DNA of 64,000 nt, from contig OX637356.1 of the NCBI GenBank assembly GCA_951799405.1, forward strand, positions 8,765,229 to 8,829,228. Reading direction: 5' to 3'. Origin of the DNA: Agapetus fuscipes. Lineage: Eukaryota; Arthropoda; Insecta; Trichoptera; Glossosomatidae. Under the pieces are notes generated by a model. That model searched no databases. It worked only from the letters and a program-made list of their open reading frames with translations, and was not told the DNA's origin. The position numbers and the translations under genes were made by a program. Below, in pieces: positions 42,480 to 52,609 of this stretch; the stretch's first letter is position 1; every line of letters starts with the position of its first letter.

Positions 42480-44180
42480 TTCTATTAAGACAAACAAAAC
42501 GCAAGTAATTTGAAATGTAGATAGGTACTTACAGCGTGTTTTATATTCACGATTTTACTAATGCCATGACGCGAACGCAAAACCGGTGTTTTTGCCTGAT
42601 CCACGACTTTTGACGAAAATTGACTGACTAGTTTATTTATTTATTTATCAAACCCGATCGCCAGTGGTGATGCTCACAGCAAATGCGAGTGAAACGTAAG
42701 GAAAATAAGATGTTTTCACTGACGAAAAAGTTATAAGTAGGTGTGTAGTAGATATAGTTACAATGAACGTCAATTTTCGACTGAAAGTTTGAGTTTGAAA
42801 ACTTATGTAGGTACCTACTGAATACTCGTAATGAGAGAATACACGATATTGTGTCGTCACCCGGCCGGGCTGCTAACTGCTAACTGCTGCATGCAAACAT
42901 TTTATTATTGTATATTAATTAAATAATTTTATTATTGGTTGCTAAGGTCGAAGGACGAATGTCCCATTCAAGAAGACTGACGTTTTCTACGTTGACGTGT
43001 TCTATCAGTTTTCGTGTTGTTTTTTTTAGTATATAAATTTTCTGGATTCCATAATGAATGTGCATTTCTTAAGCCAGAACATTCTTAATTTAATTTAATC
43101 TTAACTTATCATAACCTAAAAAGTAAATACGAGGGCTATGACGGATTTTTTTTTACACGCAGGAAAATGGAAAAGCGTCCATATACCAACCTCATTAACT
43201 TCCCCAATAGGATTTTCTCAAATCAATACTTGTTGGCAACACAGCAAAAATGTGAAAACCACCCCTTCGGGAAACTCCGCCGCCGCTCGTGTATTTCCGT
43301 ACGAAGGGAGGCTTTAGACGCGGTCAATCGACGGACCCTTTACCATGGCGGATTTTCACTGAAATGTAAAAACGTAAAAATAACCACCAGTATCCGATTC
43401 TAACAGTGCTGTGTTGAAGGCTGAAATATATATCGTTTGTTTTGTGTGAATTTTCATTTTTTTGAGTTTGTGATAGCTGTGATATATCGTTAAACATGTG
43501 ATGTGATGGTTTTTAGTGTTTTGTCAATGGAAATCAGTTTCAGGGATTTTGCGCATTTGAAAGTAAGTATAAATATTGTATTTTTTTTTCTTGATTAACC
43601 TGCTTTTAGTCATTTAAAAAAAAACAGAAATTGCGTTAGCTTATTTTTTTTTTAATTTTTATAGTCCAGTTTTGGATCAAGGACGGATTAGGAACTAATA
43701 TAACCAAAATAGAATATGCACATAATCTATTTCACGAATGTTATTGGCTTTATTTAATAAACCATTATGTAAATGCAGTATCGATAAAAATAAATTAGAT
43801 TGAACGACAAAGATCGTACGTTGCGTGTTTTTTTTAAATAAATAATTTTGAGAAAAGTATGAAACACTTTTTGCGTCCATGTTTTTTAGGAAGTGTATAC
43901 CTACTAAGTACATTATCAAAAAGAAAGGTGTTTTTATCACAATTAAAAAATATATTGTGATTATTTTGTACATCGTTATTATGCTCTATTTATTTACCAT
44001 TTGTCATTAAAGGTATACCATATTTTATAATCCTTGACACGTACACAAAAAAATAATGGTTAGTATATTGAACTGCTAGTACCTTTTAGTTTTTCTCTTG
44101 ATAATGGTGTGATAACATCAAAGCGCCCGATGAAATAAATCAACTCGTGAAGAAAAACTTTGTGTTTCATTTTGACATCA
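42480..44180. other. Repeat-poor stretch with a possible promoter
   Basis: 42950-43500 is less AT-rich and contains a 78-codon plus frame (43167-43403, MEKRPYTNLINFPNRIF) of unknown meaning, followed by the candidate leader exon at 43506-43562. Confidence 0.25.
43506..43562 (+). CDS. Candidate 5' exon (leader) of an unidentified plus-strand gene
   Basis: Ends at a strong donor (AAA then gtaagtat). It holds an ATG frame MVFSVLSMEISFRDFAHLK, but splicing to the acceptor at 46174 meets a stop nine codons later, so it is more likely a leader with a small upstream frame. The preceding 43150-43500 is GC-richer and may be a promoter. Confidence 0.35.
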
Positions 44181-44188
44181 TTAATGTA

Positions 44189-44358
44189 GAATGAAGAAAA
44201 CGGATTTTACTGACCGTGCAAAAAAAAAGAACGATTTTCTCTACGTTTCGTCGGAGTCATATCCGACGTCCTCAGGAGCGTGTTTCTTATACAAAGAAGA
44301 ACCACGAACACGAACAACAATCTTTTGCACGGTCAGTAAAATCCGTTTTTTTTCATTC
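44189..44358. mobile_element. 170-bp MITE with TA target duplication
   Basis: Inverted ends of about 35 bp (gaatgaagaaaacggatttt and tactgaccgtgcaaaa), flanked by TA. Typical Tc1/mariner-type MITE. Confidence 0.8.
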
Positions 44359-44384
44359 TATAAAATGTCTAACGACCGTAATCT

Positions 44385-44640
44385 ATAATCTATCTATAAT
44401 CTAAGTTGCAAGGATATATTCATTCAAAGCTCTCAGATGTATGCCCACAAACAAACACGTGTAGTTCGCGCTTACAAATGCTGATTGTGTACTTACAAAT
44501 AAAATCTAATCCTCAAATGAACATAAGCCCTGCAACTCTTGCCGACATTCCCTGAAACAGGGGTGACATTGGCAAAGTGAACCATTTTTTACAGTATGGG
44601 TGGTCAGCCTCATACCAACATATGAGTCAAGGAATCACCG
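44385..44640 (-). repeat. S3 copy
   Basis: Full-length minus copy, directly after the MITE at 44189-44358, with tail tataatctatctataatcta. Confidence 0.8.
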
Positions 44641-45359
44641 TAATCATAATTTAAAATCTTTAATCATTAAGCAGTATAGTTTGTTTTTAATATTATTTGT
44701 TAATACGATCTGTGGTTAATACATTAAGTCAGTAGGTACTTACCTCCTTTGAAAATTTTTAAATAGATTAAATCACAACATTTTTAGAGTTTTTTTATGA
44801 GCCTGCCTGGGATGGGGAAGTAAAAAAAGTTTTTCCGGAAACAAATTAGAATTTTAAATGTTTTTCTCGTGCGCAGGGTTGAAAAATTTAACATCATTGT
44901 TTACAGTACATTACTGGTGGTTGCCTCTTATCGCTCATATTATTGAGGGGCATTATATTAAATCGAATAACTATGGACTGCTATTTTTTTAATGAGGATG
45001 TTGTAGAGTTTTTTCTAAATTTGGAGAAAAGTAAATAATATTTAAGGTCTAAAATCTAGATTGAAAAAAAAATCTGTCATCCTCTAGTATCAGATTCTAC
45101 CCAAGCTACCCCAAGACATATTGACTCCTCCCACATAAACTGTGATAGGTATTCGCTAAAACAACTTAGATTATAGATGTAGCGTATGTTAGAAGTATGC
45201 AAACACTGAAAAAATGACAGTTTATCTGTAATACTGGCGGTTAGGCGGTATAACTTTAAAATGTAAATTTTAAAACTGTCATATATAGATTTATTTCGTT
45301 GCTTGTTTGTGACTAATTTAAAATGATTTATTACTTTTATCATTAAGTTACTGGCTGGT

Positions 45360-45485
45360 ATCTGGCTGACCACTCATACAGTAACAAACTGGTTCACTTT
45401 CGCCAATTTAACCCCAGATTCAGGGGAGGTCGGAAAAAGTTGCAGGGCTTATGTTCATTTTACGTTTCGATTTTTTTTAAGAAGC
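45360..45485 (+). repeat. S3 5' half
   Basis: Plus, truncated at tttacgtttcgatttt, abutting a SINE S1 body. Confidence 0.7.
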
Positions 45486-45499
45486 AGCATTTCAAATCT

Positions 45500-45755
45500 C
45501 TACGAGGGTGTCAGAAATGATTTCCCGTTCCGGTGTTTACTTAAAACCCAAAATAAAGTACCGGCAAGGCTTACTCAGCCTTCACAAGAATTAAGTATCA
45601 GCCCTCTCGGGAGCTGAGAAACCCCCACTTTAAATGAAGTGGTTGACATAAGATCGGCCTTCTTACCTGTAATAATGAAAAGATTCCTCTCACCACATGC
45701 GAAACCCTTGGGGGATAACGCAGCAAGAAGTTAAACTATATGTGTAGCTTCGTTG
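45500..45755 (+). repeat. SINE S1 body without tRNA head
   Basis: Starts at gagggtgtcagaaatgattt and runs to the end of the tail; the tRNA-derived part is missing. Abuts a truncated S3 copy. Confidence 0.75.
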
Positions 45756-46174
45756 CAATTTTTTAGCATGCTATTGCTACCCTACAGTCATAACTATTAG
45801 CAGGTTATTTCTGCACATTGAGTTTCTGCATCTTGGGAGTAACATATCGCACGCTTAATCATTAAGAGCAATAACTCATAAAATAAGAATGTTTGGAAAT
45901 CACGTTTGAAGTTCAGACAACCAGTACAACTTGTATGGAATGAAAAAGGCGGCCGATGTTTTATCTCGGTCATATTCGTCCAAATTGAACGGCTGTCGCA
46001 TTCTACCTATTCTTCTCGCATTGTTCTTGCGTTTAATTACAAAATCTCGATTTTCCCAATTTTTGAGTTATTGCTCGATATATTCTATGATCTGTGGGAG
46101 TAACAGTAGATATACTCGTATAATGTTTGTTGTATTGTAACAGTATTTTCTATAATTTGTTGTTGTATTTCCAG

Positions 46175-46259
46175 TTAGTGTCTGACACCAAGGGCCCGGC
46201 ATGAGTTGCTGCACAGACCATGGATAAGGCCATCGATGTGCTGCCGATCGCCATGCTGG
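46175..46259 (+). CDS. Candidate start exon of an unidentified plus-strand gene
   Basis: Bounded by acceptor tgttgtatttccag and donor gtatgt. The ATG at 46220 has a strong context (cagaccATGG) and reads MDKAIDVLPIAML before a phase-1 donor. An overlapping upstream ATG at 46201 (MSCCTDHG, stop) could dampen translation. The next exon is not found. I do not recognise the protein. Confidence 0.45.
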
Positions 46260-46316
46260 GTATGTGACCAACAATTTCATTGATGCTCTAAGCTCTTATA
46301 TTATATAATCCGAGAT

Positions 46317-46381
46317 GAGTGGGTGTGCGGTTAGCGCAAAGGAAAGTGTTTCTTGCCGAAATAGACAGGTTTGCTTCTACT
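46317..46381 (+). pseudogene. Left half of a duplicated ANGEL-like gene fragment
   Basis: Matches 38604-38669 of the ANGEL-like coding region (gtgcggttagcgcaaa, gtttcttgccgaaatagaca) with a few substitutions and a one-base deletion, corresponding to residues about 255-277. Continues at 49039. Confidence 0.85.
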
Positions 46382-46718
46382 CATTGAGGTATATATACTA
46401 GAGAAGTAACTCTTCTCGAAACACGTAGCACCCTGCAGTAGGTCAAAAATCGTACTCGAGAAAAACGGCCCGCCAGTCTCACGCAGACTTACTCAGCGAG
46501 CGGACGAGACAGGTGCTGAAACATACTGCTATAAATGGCTAAATATTGTGATTGGAGTTTTCAAACACCTTTGTTTGTGAACTTGATCAATTATACTACA
46601 TGCACAAATTAAAAATATATAAAATCCTAGCACAAATTAATTATTAAAACAATTGTTTAACTTTAAAAATTTCGTCGCTGTGAAGTCAGCCCGACATATC
46701 GAACGCATAAGTAGAGCT

Positions 46719-46753
46719 TCATATTTTTCCCCTACAAGTAGGGGAAAAAATAT
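46719..46753. repeat. Short near-perfect palindrome
   Basis: atatttttcccctac and its inverse gtaggggaaaaaatat, separated by two bases, just before the 174-bp duplication. Confidence 0.8.
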
Positions 46754-46760
46754 TAATGAA

Positions 46761-47107
46761 AATACGAAACAACGTATGAGCTACATTTTGTGTTTCAATC
46801 GATGTTTATCGACTCATGAACTGTTTGCAATTTTAAAAATATTACGTGTGATATAATTTATTTTTGTAAAAAAAAAGTTTTTCTGAAATCTATTTTCATT
46901 AATTTCACACATTTAACATAGACATAAGGTTTTAATACGAAACAACGTATGAGCTACATTTTGTGTTTCAATCGATGTTTATCGACTCATGAACTGTTTG
47001 CAATTTTAAAAATATTACGTGTGATATAATTTAGTTTTGTAAAAAAAAAGTTTTTCTGAAATCTATTTTCATTAATTTCACACATTTAACATAGACATAA
47101 GGTTTTA
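46761..47107 (+). repeat. 174-bp direct tandem duplication
   Basis: Two nearly identical units, 46761-46933 and 46934-47107, both starting aatacgaaacaacgtatgag and ending gacataaggtttta. Differences are few (for example tttatttttg against tttagttttg), so it is recent. Confidence 0.9.
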
Positions 47108-47379
47108 TACTACCGGGTTGCTGGTTAAAGACGAACTGGAGTAAAATTACGTAAAAGTGTCATGTTTGCCCGCCGAGAAAAAAACAACTTTGGAACATCT
47201 ATGCGGAGAACGCTTAGAATATATTGTGAGCATATATCTGAATATACTGTATTATGAGTTATGACTTTCATATTTCCAGAGGAATGTAGTACATTTATAA
47301 ATTGTAGGGGAGTAAAGTGTTAGTCTAACTTTTCCTACAGCATACTTCAATTATCTGAATTCTTTATTTACTTATTCCT

Positions 47380-47635
47380 TGACTTATAGGTTGGTATGCG
47401 GCTGACCACCCATGCTGTAAAAATGGTTCACTTTGCCAATGTCACCCCTGTCTCAGGGAAGGACGGCAAGAGTTGCAGGGTGTATGTCCATTTGAGATTT
47501 GGTTTTTATGTTGTAGGTTCACATGAGGCATGTGCAAGCGCGAACTTGTACGTGTCTGGTTGTGAGAATGCATGTAATGTGAATCTCCAATGTAACATAT
47601 CTTTGCAACTTAGATTAGATTAGATTTTATGAAAC
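47380..47635 (+). repeat. S3 copy inside the 2.65-kb element
   Basis: Full-length plus copy, source of the repeated flanks of the satellite. Confidence 0.8.
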
Positions 47636-47707
47636 CTTTGTTAAATGTAAAATGTTATTCTGGAAATTTCATTTTATTCTGACATGCATATTTTAATATA
47701 TCCTTAA
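47468..47707 (+). repeat. Left copy of the sequence flanking the satellite
   Basis: aagagttgcagggtgtatgt through gacatgcatattttaatata, nearly identical to 48716-48921. Confidence 0.85.
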
Positions 47708-48715
47708 CCGAACTTAACCGAACCTTAACCGAACCTTAACCGAACTTAACCGAACCTTAACCGAACTTAACCGAACCTTAACCGAACTTAACCGAACCTT
47801 AACCGAACTTAACCGAACCATAACCGAACTTAACCGAACCTTAACCGAACTTAACCGAACCTTAACCGAACTTATCCGAACCTTAACCGAACATAACCGA
47901 ACCTTAACCGAACTTAACCGAACCTTAACCGAACTTAACCGAACCTTAACCGAACTTAACCGAACCTTAACCGAACATAACCGAACCTTAACCGAACGTA
48001 ACCGAACCTTAACCGAACTTAACCGAACCATAACCGAACTTAACCGAACCTTAACCGAACTTAACCGAACCTTAACCGAACTTAACCGAACCTTAACCGA
48101 ACATAACCGAACCTTAACCGAACTTAACCGAACCTTAACCGAACTTAACCGAACCTTAACCGAACTTAACCGAACCTTAACCGAACTTAACCGAACCATA
48201 ACCGAACATAACCGAACCTTAACCGAACATAACCGAACCTTAACCGAACTTAACCGAACCTTAACCGAACTTAACCGAACCATAACCGAACTTAACCGAA
48301 CCTTAACCGAACATAACCGAACCTTAACCGAACTTAACCGAACCTTAACCGAACTTAACCGAACCATAACCGAACTTAACCGAACCTTAACCGAACTTAA
48401 CCGAACCTTAACCGAACTTAACCGAACCTTAACCGAACATAACCGAACCTTAACCGAACTTAACCGAACCTTAACCGAACTTAACCGAACCATAACCGAA
48501 CTTAACCGAACCTTAACCGAACTTAACCGAACCTTAACCGAACTTAACCGAACCTTAACCGAACTTAACCGAACCTTAACCGAACTTAACCGAACTTAAC
48601 CGAACCTTAACCGAACTTAAGCGAACCTTAACCGAACTTAACCGAACCTTAACCGAACTTAACCGAACCTTAACCGAACTTAACCGAACCTTAACCGAAC
48701 ATAACCGAACCTTAA
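47704..48715. repeat. 21-bp satellite array (AACCGAACTTAACCGAACCTT)
   Basis: About 48 units alternating aaccgaactt (10 bp) and aaccgaacctt (11 bp), with point variants cataaccg and cgtaaccg. Because 21 is a multiple of three, one minus-strand frame stays open for 259 codons of (VRLSSVK)n; this is not a gene. Flanked on both sides by copies of the same S3-derived sequence. Confidence 0.95.
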
Positions 48716-48921
48716 CCAAGAGTTGCAGGGTGTATGTCCATTTGAGATTTGGTTTTTATGTTGTAGGTTCACATGAGGCATGTGCAAGCGCGAACTTGTA
48801 TGTGTCTGGTTGTGAGAATGCTTAGATTAGATTAGATTAGATTTTATGAAACCTTTGTTAAATGTAAAATGTTATTCTGGAAATTTCATTTTATTCTGAC
48901 ATGCATATTTTAATATAATAA
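48716..48921 (+). repeat. Right copy of the sequence flanking the satellite
   Basis: Same as 47468-47707 but lacking about 40 nt before the TTAGA tail, which is itself expanded (tagattagattagatt). Confidence 0.85.
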
Positions 48922-49030
48922 CTGTAGGGGAATTCTGTATCATAGAATAATGAGATATCAACCCTTTTTGTCGTGTTTGAAGAGATGTGACATGTATGAT
49001 GGTTGCGACTCTATATTATATATCTCAATG

Positions 49031-49066
49031 CTTCTACTACAATTCCACGCTTCAAAAGGCTCAAAA
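49031..49066 (+). pseudogene. Right half of the duplicated ANGEL-like gene fragment
   Basis: Continues the 46317 fragment: acaattccacgcttcaaaag and gctcaa match 38669-38695, residues about 277-285. The two halves join exactly when the intervening element and one 8-bp repeat are removed. Confidence 0.85.
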
Positions 49067-49104
49067 TTGTTTTCTTGCTTCTATTACATATATATACAAA
49101 TAAT

Positions 49105-49850
49105 AACCGGCCCGTAGTCCAGTGCAACTAGTGCAAGGGCGTACCCAAGATCAAAACTAGGGGGGGGGGGTGGTTCACTTTACCAATGTCACCCCTGTTA
49201 CAGGGAAGGACGGCAAGAGTTGCAGGGTGTATGTCCATTTGAGAATTTGGTTTTTATGTTGTAGGCTCACATGAGGCATGCGCAAGCTCGAACTTGTACA
49301 TGTCTGGTTGTGAGAATGCATGTAATGTGAATCTCCAATGTAACATATCTTTGCAACTTAGATTAGATAAGATTAGATTAGATTAGATTAAGTCATGTGC
49401 TCTCCACTGTACGATTTATTTTGATTATTAAAATGCTTTGTTTTCAGTAATTGTAATAAATTCTATCAACGATTTAGGTATTTTTTTTTTATCTCTGGGG
49501 GCAGCTGCCCCTTCCTAGGTACGCCCATGGTCCAGTGGCAACACTTCGGACACGTAAATGGAAGGATGTGGGTTCGAATCCCGGCGGAGCATAAACAATA
49601 CCATTTATATATGCTCCTCTCTGTGTTGAATATTTCATAAAACCTTTAGATTAAATTCACATTAAATTCATGCCCCAAAGACCGGTCACTAAAGGTCCAT
49701 CCAGCCTTAACGCAACTGGATCTTGCTTGAGTATTGGCGCTTTGTAGCGACGACCAAGCTTGTAAACAACACCTCTGTGGCACTATAACAAGTGTCATAG
49801 ACGCCTAGTCTCTGAAATCTATGGAGTCTCCTGCACAGGATTCCTTACAA
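49105..49850 (+). repeat. SINE S2 copy split by a nested insertion
   Basis: The head (ccggcccgtagtccagtg) stops at 49124 and resumes at 49530 (gtccagtggcaacacttcgg). The intervening 49125-49529 is an inserted element. B box gggttcgaatcccgg at about 49570. Confidence 0.75.
49125..49529. mobile_element. hAT-like MITE with 8-bp target duplication, itself carrying an S3 copy
   Basis: Inverted ends gggcgtaccc and ggtacgccc. Flanked by the perfect 8-bp repeat gtccagtg (49117-49124 and 49530-49537), which is the SINE S2 sequence it entered. An S3 copy lies inside at about 49165-49395. Confidence 0.65.
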
Positions 49851-50154
49851 AATACAAGCTGGAGTACCAAACATTTTTTTCGTTCGAAAGGTTCGGTTTG
49901 GCTGTTTTGTGTGAAGACCCTTCTGCGAGCTTAGTCAATGAGCTTAGCCGTTGGTAGGTACCTATACAAGTGCCAATTCTTCACAAAAACCTATTTCAAT
50001 GACGCAATCAATCAGGGTTCAGTGGCGAAAAAATACTGGGAGCCTCTGACCTCGGCAACCATTGCCAATGTGACCCAATAAAAATCATCGGTTAAATGGC
50101 AGCAATTTTAAAATCATGTCACATCATTATGGTTTAGATTCCCCCTTATATTAT

Positions 50155-50330
50155 AGGTCTAGGTATATCTAAATCTATAATCTTAGTTGCAAAGATATAT
50201 TAACACTTAAAATTCATAATATTAAATACATGTCCTGCCCATAATAAGCTTACAAATGCTGCATGCACAGGTAGGTACTAACAAATTTAAATCCGGCCTT
50301 GATTAAAATCCAAACCTCAAATGAAAAATA
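50155..50330 (-). repeat. S3 fragment
   Basis: Minus, diverged: ataatcttagttgcaaagat to ccaaacctcaaatga. Confidence 0.6.
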
Positions 50331-50724
50331 TACATAAGAATCATGAAAACCACTCCATATTCTGGTACCTACTTACTGAAATATAATGTGTTGAGATAGA
50401 AATTAACCATCTTAATAATATGTATATAGGTAGGTACCTACTAATGGTAGGTATAAAATACAGTTAAGTGCAACCTTTTACTAAGTGTCACTTTTCAATG
50501 AATCGTCCAAAATTAATGTTTCTTATTGGAAAACAATATTTCTCGTAGCCCGTAGGTACCTACTGGAAAAAGTGACACACGAAAATACTTCCACTTATTC
50601 ATAAAAAGCATTTAAATGATAATTAAATCACACACTGTTGAATGTATCTTCAATACATTTTTATATTCACGCAAAGGTGGGGAATTGACGCGATGTTTTA
50701 TACTCGGGGTAATATATTATATAT

Positions 50725-50955
50725 ACCATACTGTAAAAAATGGTTCACTTTGCCAATGTCACCCCTGTTTCAGGGAATGTCGGCAAGAGTTGCAGGGCTT
50801 ATGTTCATTTGAGGTTTGGATTTTATTTGTAAGTACACAATCAGCATTTGTAAGCGCGAACTACACGTGTTTTTTGTGGGCATACATCTGAGAGCTTTGA
50901 ATGAATATATCCTTGCAACTTAGATTATAGATAGATAGATTATAGATAATATACT
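50725..50955 (+). repeat. S3 copy
   Basis: Plus, well preserved; tail tagatagatagattatagat. Confidence 0.8.
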
Positions 50956-51239
50956 AATGCTACTTCACCTTGAACTCCACAATGTTTGAAAATGCATTGT
51001 TATCTTTCGATTAATGCATCCATGCCGTTGGTTGGTGACAGCTGTCTCAGCACATGTTTCTTCCTGTTTTATTAATAAACAGTTATCATCATCATGAGCA
51101 GCAGTCATAGCAGTAGGTAGTCGTCTCCTGGACCGCATGGACCGATTTAAATATATCCCGCGTGTCAGACCACGTGACCACACAAATACAGACCATCGCT
51201 CCTGCGTGATATGCTTGCACGATTAGCCATTTCTTAAAT

Positions 51240-51640
51240 CAATCAGGGCCTCCGGCACCGCAACCCTCCAGGGCTGGAAGTCTTATCACCACAATAATTC
51301 TTACCTACCGAATATCGGTAATATTTGTACGAAGACCCGTCAATCCAAGATGGCCGCAAGTGAACAGCTGCATACTAATATTACCGATATAAGGTAGGTA
51401 AGAATTACTGTGGGGATGAGACTTCCAGCTCAGGACTCTCTGTCTTGTGTTCATTCTATCCATGGTCGTCTGGATCCCAGGACTTCGGTGTCAGCCTCGA
51501 CATTGTTTGCCCACAGTATCCTGGGACGTCCGAGTGTTCTCACACCGGAGGGGGCACCATCCAAGTCATTTCTGATTCTCGTGGAGTCATCTGCACGTAC
51601 TGCATGTCCGGCCAACTTATAATATGTAGCCATAATTTTC
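51240..51640 (-). pseudogene. Decayed RTE-like LINE tail, interrupted by a MITE
   Basis: The minus strand encodes KLAGHAVRADDSTRIRNDLD then TLGRPRILWANNVEADTEVL, the RTE-like tail pattern (GHVxRMxxxR...GRPRxRWxDxVxxDL). A MITE at about 51278-51426 splits it; an unbroken relative is at 41895-42100. Confidence 0.65.
51278..51426. mobile_element. MITE (gctggaagtctcatcacc ends) in a LINE tail
   Basis: Inverted ends of about 40 bp with ttcttacctaccgaat. The host LINE reads continuously across ccagg when it is removed. Confidence 0.75.
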
Positions 51641-52259
51641 ACTCAAAACAAATTTTGATACAAGACTTGGCTGATGAATTCGGCTCAAGGGAAGAGTGAC
51701 AACACAATTTTTACATGTGCAAGATGGGCTAAAATGTCTTTGTTCAGATATGTCAAAAATATCGTTTAAAATGTTGAAAAGTGGAATTTCAAGCCCTCCT
51801 CGTTCTTGTTCCGTATCTACGTATGTGTCAGAAGGACTCACAGTACATGCACATAGACGCTCATTCAATGCTAAATATATTTTGCTGTAAGGCCTGTAAA
51901 GTTAAAAAGCAAAGACTTGACAAAACTATAATTTCTTAGTCACAGGTATTCCCATGGCTCTAGAAATAAGTATCCGCACGCTACTGAAGCTAAAACCTTT
52001 CGTAACCTTTCGTAGCACTCCTTGAAGACTTGTTTCTAGATCTAGGATAGTACATTTGAGAATCTGTTGCGAGTAGGTATTTGCAAAAGAGGAGCAAAAA
52101 TATTATTTTGATGAAAAATGAGTGCATTACATTTTTACCTACTCGAATGTACCTATATCAGCTGCGATTGATTGTTGAGAATTTGTTTCGATTGATAACC
52201 ACCTCACGATCGTCACTGAATGCTATCAATCATCATGCAAGCATGTTGATTGTTGATTG

Positions 52260-52600
52260 GTCATTTGTAGGGGTGTGGATATTTCCTCGTCTGTCTCACT
52301 CTCCCAGTTCCCGCGCTTATTCAATTATAACCCTTCCACAAAATGGCTGCCACTCGTAGCACCGCAAGATGGCCGACGTTTGTTTATGATTGCACTGTTA
52401 AAGATCCGTCATCGCGACTGCTTTCGGGCGTGAATCTAATCAAAATCAAATCAAAATCATTTGCCAACGTGATCGATGTAAAATATTTGATTGTTTGGTG
52501 AAGGTTTAAGTGTGTGCGTGCGTCTATGGAAACTGTGAACTCTATAAGTGTTGGTGTATTTTGGTTACAAAGATCATCGCATTAAAGGTTAAGAGTTGAA
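52260..52600 (+). promoter_or_regulatory. Promoter-like region
   Basis: A local rise in GC and CpG, paired aaaatggctgcc and aagatggccgac motifs of the YY1/Pho kind, and few repeats, in contrast with both flanks. Probably a transcription start region; direction taken from the frame and donor downstream. Confidence 0.3.
52343..52501 (+). CDS. Candidate small ORF at a promoter-like region
   Basis: A 52-codon frame starting MAATRSTARWPTFVYDCTVK from ATG in good context (acaaaATGG). The surroundings are GC-richer and contain gcaagatggccg, which resembles a YY1/Pho-type promoter element. It may instead be an untranslated first exon ending at a gt near 52588. Unrecognised. Confidence 0.25.
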   Translation: MAATRSTARWPTFVYDCTVKDPSSRLLSGVNLIKIKSKSFANVIDVKYLIVW

Positions 52601-52609
52601 AGGATTTTT

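Larger units (their letters stand above)
46382..49030. mobile_element. 2.65-kb inverted-repeat element with 8-bp target duplication, carrying a satellite
   Basis: Ends cattgaggtatatatactag (46382) and, inverted, cattgagatatataatatag (49030): about 22 bp with few mismatches. Flanked by the perfect 8-bp repeat cttctact (46374-46381 and 49031-49038). It encodes no transposase. Inside are a 174-bp tandem duplication, S3 copies, and a 21-bp satellite. The 8-bp duplication fits hAT or P superfamilies. The insertion split a duplicated piece of the ANGEL-like gene. Confidence 0.75.

Noticed and set aside
47714..48493. 259-codon minus-strand frame of (VRLSSVK)n
   Set aside because: It is the 21-bp satellite read in a frame that stays open because 21 is divisible by three; no start context, no other coding signs.
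48825..48845. TTAGA repeats as telomere-like DNA
   Set aside because: The insect telomere repeat is TTAGG; these are SINE S3 tails, also seen at 49360 and 55655.
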